A DNA stretch of 64,000 nt, taken from NCBI RefSeq assembly GCF_000761245.1, contig NZ_AWOR01000078.1:186001-250000 (forward strand). Reading direction: 5' to 3'. Positions within the stretch are counted from its first letter, which is position 1; each line of letters opens with the position of its first letter. Shown one piece after another: positions 52,213-59,448 of the stretch. The stretch is from Comamonas testosteroni (lineage in GTDB: Bacteria > Pseudomonadota > Gammaproteobacteria > Burkholderiales > Burkholderiaceae_C). The position numbers and the translations under genes were made by a program. The notes beneath the pieces are model-generated. The model was not told where the DNA came from. It saw only the letters and a program-made list of their open reading frames with translations, and ran no database searches.

Positions 52213-53364
52213 ATGAATGTGCGAGAATTTTTACTGATGCCGATCTTGATGGCTGCGGCATTGCTTGTCGTGGGACAGCTCTACGTGACGCTGCCTTTGG
52301 TGAGCGATCTCGCGGATCACTGGCAAGTGACGCCGGGACTGGCCAGTTGGACGGGTAGCTCGTTCGGCTTTGCCTATGCCGCTGGTTTCTTGCTGCTGGG
52401 CCGCCTGTCGGATCGCCATGGCCGCCGCCGCATCATGCTCGCGAGCCTATGTGCAACGGCCCTGGCGAGCGTTGCGGTGGCTGCCGCGAGCAATTTCGGC
52501 ATGTTGCTGGTCGCTCGGGCACTGCAAGGGCTGGTGGCATCGGCTTTTCCGCCCGCCGCTCTGGCACTCGTAGCGGAAGTCTTGTCTCCCGCAAGGCGCC
52601 CATGGGGCATCTCGCTACTAAGCTTCGCTTTCCTGGCGGCGGCTCCATTGGCGCAATTTCTGGCAGCACAGTCCGCAGGCTTGGGCTTGCCGACCCTCAT
52701 GCTGGCCGTCGCAGTCGCAAGTGTGCTGCTGTCCACTGGGCTCGCGATGGTACTGCCTCCTGAGGCACAAGCCCCCGAGGGCAACGCCATGCCCGCACCA
52801 CTCGCGACCCAGCATTCCAAACTAGCGGGCGTCTGGCTGACCGCGCTAACGGTGCTGTTTGCGTTCGTCACCTTCCATGCCGGAGCGCAGGCCATGGCGA
52901 TGGCCGAGACTGATCTTCAAACCTTGCGTCTGGCTGGATTGCCTCCTTTGCTGCTCAGCCTGGCGACGGCCAGTTTGATTCGTCGCATCGGCACCGTCGC
53001 CACCGCGCGCACCGGTTTGGTCACAGCAGCGCTAGGCCTGCTGGCTGGCGCGCTGGGACATTTCGGTGGACTGGTTGTTGCCAGCGTCCTGTTGTCGGCC
53101 GGAGTTGCTCTGGCCATCCCTGGACTGATCGGCACGCTGGCATCTCGGGCAGTACCCGCCAGCCGTGCGCGGGCCATGTCGATCTACAGCTTTGCACTGT
53201 TCGCTGGCGCCAGCCTCGCTCCGTTGGCGGCACATGCTCTTGCTCCTTGGGGGTGGCTCGCTCTGATGCTCCCCCCTGCCGCCGCGTTGTTGTTTGCCAC
53301 AGCCGTTGTAGATGGACTGCCACAGCTTTCGCGCCCCTCTTCTTCGGAGGCTGGCTTGCTATGA
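52213..53364 (+). CDS. MFS efflux transporter (DHA1-like)
   Basis: This 383-residue protein has 12 predicted TM segments. Motif A appears as GRLSDRHGRRRIMLASL near residue 62, and TM2 contains LASWTGSSFGFAYAAGFLLL. It is probably a proton-driven exporter of a small organic compound or drug. The ATG at 52213 is used; MPILMAAALL at 52237 is an alternative because the first start lies right at the predicted -10. Its stop overlaps the next gene's start as ATGA, so the secreted RidA-like protein is made in step with it. Confidence 0.87.
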   Translation: MNVREFLLMPILMAAALLVVGQLYVTLPLVSDLADHWQVTPGLASWTGSSFGFAYAAGFLLLGRLSDRHGRRRIMLASLCATALASVAVAAASNFGMLLVARALQGLVASAFPPAALALVAEVLSPARRPWGISLLSFAFLAAAPLAQFLAAQSAGLGLPTLMLAVAVASVLLSTGLAMVLPPEAQAPEGNAMPAPLATQHSKLAGVWLTALTVLFAFVTFHAGAQAMAMAETDLQTLRLAGLPPLLLSLATASLIRRIGTVATARTGLVTAALGLLAGALGHFGGLVVASVLLSAGVALAIPGLIGTLASRAVPASRARAMSIYSFALFAGASLAPLAAHALAPWGWLALMLPPAAALLFATAVVDGLPQLSRPSSSEAGLL

Positions 53365-53885
53365 AGTTGTTTAGCTCTCATGCAGTCGTGTCGACTGCGC
53401 TGCTGTGCTCTGCCAGCGCCATGGCTTCCCCATTCACTCCCATTGAAAAGACGCAATACATGACGACGGATTCAACCACTAGCAGCACCTTGCTTCGTTC
53501 CGTCAATCCCACTGGCACCTTGATTCCTGGTATTTCCCAGGCAGTCATCGTCGGTGGCGGCAGAACTATGTATCTGTCAGGGCATGTTCCTCTGTCAACT
53601 GAAGGCAAGGTGCCAGCTGGAATGGAGGCGCAGTTGGTACTGGCCTTCGAGAACCTGAATGCCACTTTGATGGCTGCAGGCGCCACGGCTCGCAATCTAG
53701 CGCGCATCTCCATTTATGTGCGGGACTTCCATGCGGATCAGTTACCCGTGATTCGCCAGGTGCGCGACCGGTTCATTGATGAAAGTCTGCCTCCGGCCAG
53801 CGCCTTGATCGGAGTAGCCGAACTATTCCATCCCGACGTGCTGGTGGAGGTCGATGCCATCGCGGTGCTGCCCCCTACAAACTGA
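53361..53885 (+). CDS. secreted RidA/YjgF-family protein lacking the catalytic arginine
   Basis: This 174-residue protein has a Sec signal (MKLFSSHAVVSTALLCSASA, likely cut after AMA). The mature part has the RidA fold: GISQAVIVGGGRTMYLSGHV, ENLNATLMAAGATARNLARI, and LPPASALIGVAELFHPDVLV. In imine-hydrolysing RidA the segment is PARS with a carboxylate-binding Arg; here PAS-A, no Arg, so deaminase activity is unlikely. Export to the periplasm is also unusual for the family. It is coupled to the MFS gene (ATGA overlap) and read with it. Confidence 0.85.
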   Translation: MKLFSSHAVVSTALLCSASAMASPFTPIEKTQYMTTDSTTSSTLLRSVNPTGTLIPGISQAVIVGGGRTMYLSGHVPLSTEGKVPAGMEAQLVLAFENLNATLMAAGATARNLARISIYVRDFHADQLPVIRQVRDRFIDESLPPASALIGVAELFHPDVLVEVDAIAVLPPTN

Positions 53886-53919
53886 GCTTCCATGTCCCTT
53901 TCTACTGAGGAGTCCATCC

Positions 53920-54588
53920 ATGTCTCGTTTCCTTGCTGCTGTCGTGCCTGCAACGCTGTTGCTTGGCGCTTGCGCTGCGACCTTTGCACAGTCGCTCCCA
54001 TCTGGTCCGGAGAAAACCACCATGAACTCATCCCAAAGAACCATCTCGAAGTTCGTGCCTGACACTCATGCTCAAGTCCGTCAGCGAAATGTGACAGTCG
54101 ATGAAGAAAAGGCAGTTCTGACCCGCTATGAACGCCGCGATGCTAGTAACTCCGGCTCAGAGGGCGAGCACTTCAGCACGGTCGTTGCAGCGGACGGCAC
54201 GCTCAAGGGTTTTGCCAACATGTCCCTGGATTTAGTGGGCAAGCCCCTGCCCTCAAGCGAACGCAGCGAGCAGATCGCCCGTGACTTTCTGCGCGAGGCT
54301 GCACCCGATCTGATCCCGCGCATGAAGATTAGTTGGATCAAGCCACACGACGAACCCATCCGTATCGTGCGCAATGGTCGTGGCGAAACAGTGACGCTCA
54401 CCGGCATGAAAATGAAGGCGCGTAACCAAGCTGACGGCCGCTGGTTCTGGGTCATCGTCGGAGCCGATGAACGGCCCATGGTATTCGAGCGTGACATTGT
54501 GTGGATCACGTTCCCCGGCCATCGCAAAACCGAGAAATGGCTGCACGACGGTTGGTTAAAGGAACAGGCAACCAGTAAGCCGACCTGA
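53920..54588 (+). CDS. exported protein of unknown function (possible lipoprotein)
   Basis: This 222-residue protein starts MSRFLAAVVPATLLLGACAA: either a lipobox (LGAC) or cleavage after FAQ. The mature part is mixed alpha/beta with STVVAADGTLKGFANMSLDL and WFWVIVGADERPMVFERDIV, and ends in the basic WLHDGWLKEQATSKPT. It has the look of a small substrate-binding or PepSY-like domain, but I cannot name a family. GAGGAG precedes the ATG, 34 bp behind the RidA-like gene, so it is the last gene of the accessory operon. Confidence 0.7.
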   Translation: MSRFLAAVVPATLLLGACAATFAQSLPSGPEKTTMNSSQRTISKFVPDTHAQVRQRNVTVDEEKAVLTRYERRDASNSGSEGEHFSTVVAADGTLKGFANMSLDLVGKPLPSSERSEQIARDFLREAAPDLIPRMKISWIKPHDEPIRIVRNGRGETVTLTGMKMKARNQADGRWFWVIVGADERPMVFERDIVWITFPGHRKTEKWLHDGWLKEQATSKPT

Positions 54589-54662
54589 AAAGTTCAAGCC
54601 GACCCGCATTCTGCGGGTGGCTCAGCCACAATTCTTTGCTAACGAGCTGTCTTGCCATGAAG

Positions 54663-54690
54663 GCCAGAAGCATGAATGCTTCTGGCTGGT
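54663..54690 (+). terminator. stem-loop at the end of the accessory operon
   Basis: GCCAGAAGCA / TGCTTCTGGC, perfect 10-bp stem, 4-nt loop, followed only by TGGTTTCT. A smaller hairpin (ACCCGCA/TGCGGGT) precedes it at about 54604. It is a possible terminator without a full T-run. Confidence 0.5.
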
Positions 54691-54721
54691 TTCTGAGGGA
54701 GTGGCGTTAGCGGCTCAAAGG

Positions 54722-54741
54722 GCCTTTTCTATTGCAGCCTC
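54722..54741. repeat. right boundary repeat of the accessory segment
   Basis: GCCTTTTCTATTGCAGCCTC, 17 of 20 identical to 51181-51200. It overlaps the last codons and stop of the GST gene. Confidence 0.45.
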
Positions 54742-55346
54742 TGCACCGAAGCCCTGGCCTTCACGCGCTCGAAATGGGCTGCCACGCGCGGGAATTCGGC
54801 AATGTCCACGCCGTCGCCCTTGAGCCAGCCCGCCACGGTGTAGAGATAACCGTCGGCCACGGTGAACTGCTCGCCCATCACCCAGGTCTTGTCGCCCAGA
54901 TAGTGCTGCTCGATCACGGCAAAGCATTCGCGCATGTTCTGCGGCACCTTGGCGCGCATGGCGGCCTGGGCGGCCTCGTCGTCGGCCCAGCGCGAGGCAC
55001 GCGGACGGTGGGCGTGGGCAATGTGCGCGGTCGATGCCAGATAGGCATTGAACTCCTGCATCTGCGCCAGCGCAAAAGGGTCATCCAGCGGCGCCAGCCT
55101 TGCCTGCGGATGGGTCTGCGCCACGTACAGCAGCAGCGCGGGAGTTTCGGTCAGCACTCCGCGTTCCGTGGCCAGCGCGGGCACTCGGCCCTTGGGGTTG
55201 ATGCTCAGGTATTCGGGGCTGCGCTGCTCGTTGTCGGCAAAGCTCAGCGTCTTGAGCGTGAACTGGGCATCGGCCTCATAAAGCGCAATCAGTACGGCCT
55301 GCGCGCAGGTGCCAGCTGCGTAGTAAAGCGTGGTTTGGCTTGCCAA
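54729..55346 (-). CDS. glutathione S-transferase
   Basis: This 205-residue protein has the thioredoxin-like N-terminal domain with the beta-class start TLYYAAGTCAQAVLIALYEA (catalytic Cys/Ser region) and NPKGRVPAL (cis-Pro, glutathione contact). The all-helical C-terminal domain holds WVMGEQFTVADGYLYTVAGW with the N-capping box. It conjugates or reduces electrophiles with glutathione; the physiological substrate is unknown. It points toward the accessory segment. Confidence 0.9.
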   Translation of the reverse strand: MASQTTLYYAAGTCAQAVLIALYEADAQFTLKTLSFADNEQRSPEYLSINPKGRVPALATERGVLTETPALLLYVAQTHPQARLAPLDDPFALAQMQEFNAYLASTAHIAHAHRPRASRWADDEAAQAAMRAKVPQNMRECFAVIEQHYLGDKTWVMGEQFTVADGYLYTVAGWLKGDGVDIAEFPRVAAHFERVKARASVQRLQ

Positions 55347-55502
55347 AATCGTTCTCCCATGGATGGTGATGTGCCTGTGCAGTGTAGGCTGCTGCGCAGC
55401 CGGCTCAATCCCATGAACCGGGTCTGCTCATAGCAATGGCGCAAGGCAGACATCGACATCTCATGGCAGCATCGCGCTTCTCCCAGAAGTGCCCCACCCG
55501 AA

Positions 55503-55910
55503 ATGAAATCCTCCATCCGCATTGTTGACGTCGACCGCCTGGAAACCTGGAGCAAGTACAAGGCCGGCATGTGTGACAGCTGCGCGGCCAATTGCTGCAC
55601 CATGCCGCTGGAGGTACGCCTGCCGGATCTGGTGCGCCTGGAGCTGGTGGACCCGTTCGAGGTCGAAAACATCGAGCCCAAGCTGATCGCCAAGCGGCTG
55701 CTGAAGATGCGCCTGATCGACCACTTCAACCCCAAGCACGAGATCTTCACCATGGCCCGCCGAGCAGGCGGAGACTGCAATTTTCTGGACAAGAACACAC
55801 GCCGTTGCACGGTCTATGAAAAGCGCCCGGAAACCTGCAGACTGCATCCCAAGAAGGGACCCAAACCGGGCTTCTGTGCCTACGGCAACAAGGCGCTTTC
55901 GCAGATCTGA
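55503..55910 (+). CDS. YkgJ-family cysteine cluster protein
   Basis: This 135-residue protein has CDSCAANCCTMP near 24-33, then CNFLDKNTRRCTVYEKRPETC with further Cys and FCAYG at the end: the metal or Fe-S ligand pattern of YkgJ (zinc- or iron-chelating) proteins. The function in bacteria is unknown. It is divergent from the GST gene and convergent with the histidine kinase that ends at 55929. Confidence 0.85.
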   Translation: MKSSIRIVDVDRLETWSKYKAGMCDSCAANCCTMPLEVRLPDLVRLELVDPFEVENIEPKLIAKRLLKMRLIDHFNPKHEIFTMARRAGGDCNFLDKNTRRCTVYEKRPETCRLHPKKGPKPGFCAYGNKALSQI

Positions 55911-55928
55911 AAGCGTCGCAGCAGCGCT

Positions 55929-57323
55929 TCAGACATCGGCCACGGCAGGCAGCCAGATTCGCGCCACCATGCCTGGATGGGCGTTGTGAAAACTGAGCTT
56001 GCCGCCATGCAGCTGGACAATGGCCAGCACGCTGGCAAGGCCCAGTCCGTAGCCTGGGCGATCCGATTCTGCGCGATAGAAACGGGTGGTCATTTTCTCC
56101 AGGGTCTGAGGATCTGCGCCCGGTCCCTGGTCCTGCACGGTGATCTCCACACCCCAGACGCCATCGCTGCCGTGCTCCTGCGCTGGCGCGGCGCGCAGCA
56201 GCACGTCAGCCCCGTGGATATCGTCGGGTGATGCTCCGTATTTAATAGCATTATCGACAAGATTGGAGACAGCGCTGGCCAGCAGGTCGCCATCGCCCAG
56301 GGCCTGCACACCTTGCTGTACATCCAGCCTGAGAATGCCGCCGGCGTCTTCCACCAGCGGCTCGTAGAAGTCCACCACATCAACCAGCAAGGCCTGCAGG
56401 TCAACCGGCGCAAAGCTCTTGCGACTGGCTCCGCTTTCCACTTCGGCAATCTGCAAAAGCTTCTCGAACACCACACCCAGTTCAGCGACTTCTTCGGCCA
56501 CCAGCGCCAGCGTGGCGGACTGCATTTCGGGGCTGGCCTGCTGCGCGTTGCGCAGGCGCAGCAGGATGCGCGTCAGCGGCGTTCTGAGGTTGTGTGCGAT
56601 GCTGTTGGAGACATGGCGTATGCCTTCCATCAGCTGCTCGAGCCGATCGAGCATGGCGTTGATATCGCGGTTGAGCAGCGTGAATTCATCACCGCGCTGA
56701 TCGACCGGAATGCGCTGGCGCAAATCGCCCGCCGCAACGCGCGACATGGTGTTGCGAATGGCCGCCGCGCGCTCATCCACCACACGCCTGAAGACCATGG
56801 CACCGATCAGGGCCATGATGCAGGCCGCGACGGCCGCCAGCAAGCTGGCCTGACCGAACAGCTCCTCCATGTCGCGCTGCAACTGCATGTCGCTGCCCAC
56901 AGCCAGCAAATTGCCATTGGGCATTTCGACCACGGCAACCCGGCCCACCATCAGCCGCCCGTTGCGCTTCACGGTCAGCTCGCGCACGCCCATGATGCTG
57001 AGCTTGCGCGGAGGATAGACCTCGGCATTGCTGACAATGGTCTCGCCTTGCGGGTTCATGAGAATGACGATTTCCGTGTCGGTATTCACACCGTCACGAA
57101 TGGTCTGCAGTATTTCGCTTTCCAGCGCTCCGGGGCCGTACTTGGCCGAGTGCTCGGTCAGTCTGCGCACATGGTTTTCGGCCTGCTTGTCGAGCCGCAC
57201 CCGCACCACGCCCACGGTCTGCACATAGAAGACGGCCAGCACGATGGCCATGGTCAGAACCATGAGGCCGCCATAGCTGAGTGCCAGTCTGAAGGCCAGC
57301 GAACTCCATGGTCTGGAGCGCAT
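55929..57323 (-). CDS. sensor histidine kinase of the metal-efflux operon
   Basis: This protein of about 465 residues has TM1 (FRLALSYGGLMVLTMAIVLA), a periplasmic loop of about 115 residues and TM2 (about 161-180), then HAMP, H-box SNSIAHNLRTPLTRILLRLR with His about 245, N-box SNLVDNAIKYG, and glycine boxes QDQGPGADP and RPGYGLGLAS. The start overlaps the response regulator stop as TGATG (ATG at 57326 or 57323). It is the last gene of the RND operon and likely senses divalent metal in the periplasm. Confidence 0.88.
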   Translation of the reverse strand: MRSRPWSSLAFRLALSYGGLMVLTMAIVLAVFYVQTVGVVRVRLDKQAENHVRRLTEHSAKYGPGALESEILQTIRDGVNTDTEIVILMNPQGETIVSNAEVYPPRKLSIMGVRELTVKRNGRLMVGRVAVVEMPNGNLLAVGSDMQLQRDMEELFGQASLLAAVAACIMALIGAMVFRRVVDERAAAIRNTMSRVAAGDLRQRIPVDQRGDEFTLLNRDINAMLDRLEQLMEGIRHVSNSIAHNLRTPLTRILLRLRNAQQASPEMQSATLALVAEEVAELGVVFEKLLQIAEVESGASRKSFAPVDLQALLVDVVDFYEPLVEDAGGILRLDVQQGVQALGDGDLLASAVSNLVDNAIKYGASPDDIHGADVLLRAAPAQEHGSDGVWGVEITVQDQGPGADPQTLEKMTTRFYRAESDRPGYGLGLASVLAIVQLHGGKLSFHNAHPGMVARIWLPAVADV

Positions 57324-57325
57324 CA

Positions 57326-58030
57326 TCAGACCACCTCGGGCAGGTCTTGCGGCTGGTCCGAAAGGCTGTAGCCCACACCGCGCACGGTATGGATGAGAGG
57401 CGTGGCAAAGCCTTTGTCCACCTTGCTGCGCAGGCGGCTGATGTGCACGTCGATCACATTGGTCTGCGGATCGAAGCGGTAATCCCAGACCGACTCCAGC
57501 AGCATGGTGCGCGTGACGATCTGGTGCGCGTGCTGCATGAGAAACGCCAGCAGGCGGAACTCGCGCGGCTGCAGCGAAAGCGGTTGGCCGGCGCGCTCGG
57601 CGCTGCGCGAAATCAGGTTGACGCGCAGATCGGCCACCTGCATCTCGCGCGTGGGAGCCGGGATCTGGGCGCGGCGCACCAGGGCTTCGAGCCTTGCCGA
57701 TAGCTCGGAAAATGCAAAGGGCTTGGTCAGATAGTCATCGCAGCCGGCCTTGAGCCCGCGCACTCTCTCATCCGTGGCAGACAAGGCACTGAGCACCAGT
57801 ACCGGCGTCTGCTTGCCCATGGAGCGAAGTGTCTGCAGAATCTGCAGCCCGTCAAAGCCATTGGGCAACATGCGGTCGAGGATGATGACATCCCAGTTCT
57901 CACCAACGGCCTGTGCAATGCCTTGCACGCCGTCACCGCAGACGCTGACATGCGCGCCTTGCTGGCGCAACCCTTCAGCGATGTAACGCGCGTTGAGCGC
58001 ATCGTCTTCGATGATGAGGTAGCGGTACAT
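57326..58030 (-). CDS. OmpR-family response regulator of the metal-efflux operon
   Basis: This 234-residue protein begins MYRYLIIEDDALNARYIAEG. Asp52 in VIILDRMLP is the phospho-acceptor, DDYLTKPFAFSEL has the conserved Lys, and the winged helix reads LQPREFRLLAFLMQHAHQIV. The start at 58030 is chosen; the frame upstream to 58201 overlaps the outer-membrane gene and lacks features. With the overlapping kinase it resembles CzcR/CzcS or CusR/CusS pairs. Confidence 0.9.
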   Translation of the reverse strand: MYRYLIIEDDALNARYIAEGLRQQGAHVSVCGDGVQGIAQAVGENWDVIILDRMLPNGFDGLQILQTLRSMGKQTPVLVLSALSATDERVRGLKAGCDDYLTKPFAFSELSARLEALVRRAQIPAPTREMQVADLRVNLISRSAERAGQPLSLQPREFRLLAFLMQHAHQIVTRTMLLESVWDYRFDPQTNVIDVHISRLRSKVDKGFATPLIHTVRGVGYSLSDQPQDLPEVV

Positions 58031-58152
58031 GCTGAGTCTGTCTCTGGCCGTTGGTGGACAGACACTATAAGCCGTTGCCTCCACCTTCGCAGCCGGAGAC
58101 GCAGCGGCATCAGGAGGTGGTACAGGGGCTTGTGCCATCTCCCTCGCCTCGC

Positions 58153-59448
58153 TCAAGGCTGCACCTGTGGCAGATCGCCGCTGGCCTGACGCACTTCCCA
58201 CTCGGCATCCAGCATGTCCTTGACCAGCTCCAGATGCTCCAGCCTGTGCTCGGTAATCGAGCCCAGCGCATCGATCAGCTCCAGGATCGTGCCCTTGCCC
58301 AGCTTGTAGGCGTCTTGTGCCATCTGGTGCAGCGGCGCAATCTGCGCCAGCCCTTCCTTCTCGTAGTCGCGCACGGCCGTTCGGCGCAGCGACAGCTGCT
58401 GCAGGGCACGCTGCAGCTCGGACTGAGCGGCAAGCACGACCGCATCACGGCGCAGCTCGGCCTGATCGGCCTCGACCTTGGCGCGCTCGATAGGGCCCTG
58501 GCGACGGTCGAAAAGCGGGATCTCCACGCTCACGCCCACCTGGTTGAAACTGCCATCCACGCTGTTGCGAATGCGGGCCAGACCAAAGGATGGCGTGGGC
58601 AATGCTTCACGCTGCTCCAGCTTGATTTTCTGGCGCGACCTGTCGAGCTCGGCCTGCGCGGCACGCAGACTCGGCAACTGGGTCTGCGCCTGGCTCCACA
58701 GCTGCTCGTAGCTGGCTGCCTTGCGAATGTCAGTGGCCTGCAGGCTGCCTTCCACACGCACCTGCCATTGCGGCAAGGCCGCAATGCTGGCCACGCGTGA
58801 TGCGGCATCCCGCAAGGCGGCCTGAGCCTTGCTGACTTGCATGCTCATCTGGGCCTGTTGCAGGTTAAGGCGCGCGCCGTCATAGCGGCTGCGCGTGCCT
58901 GCTTCGATCTGGCCCTTGACGATGTTGCCTGCCTTCTCCAGTTCATCACGGGCAGCCAACCACACCTGATAGCGCTGCTGTGCCACCAGCAGGTCGTTGA
59001 AGGCATGGGCTGCATCGCTCATGGTGACGGCGACTGCGACATCGGCATTGGCCGCAGCGGCCTTCTCGCCCAACCTGGCGTTCTCGATGCGCATGCCACG
59101 CTGGCCGAAGATGGGGATGGCCTGCTCCACACCCCATTCCTTTTCTCCGCGCTTGCTGGAGTAGTGCATGGCGGGATTGGGTATGGTGGCAGCCGTTTTG
59201 CTGTCTGCCTTTGCCAGATCCAGCTGCATGCGATCAGCCGCCAGATTGGGCTGGTTCTGCACGACGATGCGCAGATATTCCTGCAGGGTCACAGGCTGCG
59301 CAGGGGCCGCCATACGGCCCGCTGCAGCATTGCTCTGTACGGCTGCATCCATAGTCTCGCCAGCATGGCCTATGCCGCTGAAAGCGCCGCAGCACAGTGC
59401 AGCGGCCATGGCCAGAGAGTGCCACTTATTCATCTTGAGCGCTTTCAT
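58153..59448 (-). CDS. outer-membrane factor of the RND metal efflux system (CzcC/TolC type)
   Basis: This protein of about 431 residues has a signal peptide (MNKWHSLAMAAALCCGAFSG) and two repeated OEP halves with the long coiled-coil heptads of the TolC family (LDLAKADSKTAATIPNPAMH; LNLQQAQMSMQVSKAQAALR). It forms the periplasm-spanning exit duct. The ATG at 59448 has AGGAAG before it and overlaps the RND gene end by about 23 bp, showing coupling. Confidence 0.88.
   Translation of the reverse strand: MKALKMNKWHSLAMAAALCCGAFSGIGHAGETMDAAVQSNAAAGRMAAPAQPVTLQEYLRIVVQNQPNLAADRMQLDLAKADSKTAATIPNPAMHYSSKRGEKEWGVEQAIPIFGQRGMRIENARLGEKAAAANADVAVAVTMSDAAHAFNDLLVAQQRYQVWLAARDELEKAGNIVKGQIEAGTRSRYDGARLNLQQAQMSMQVSKAQAALRDAASRVASIAALPQWQVRVEGSLQATDIRKAASYEQLWSQAQTQLPSLRAAQAELDRSRQKIKLEQREALPTPSFGLARIRNSVDGSFNQVGVSVEIPLFDRRQGPIERAKVEADQAELRRDAVVLAAQSELQRALQQLSLRRTAVRDYEKEGLAQIAPLHQMAQDAYKLGKGTILELIDALGSITEHRLEHLELVKDMLDAEWEVRQASGDLPQVQP

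Noticed and set aside
53247..53360. Longer N-terminus for the RidA-like gene
   Set aside because: The upstream frame overlaps the MFS gene; the ATG at 53361 directly starts a signal peptide and gives a coupled ATGA overlap.
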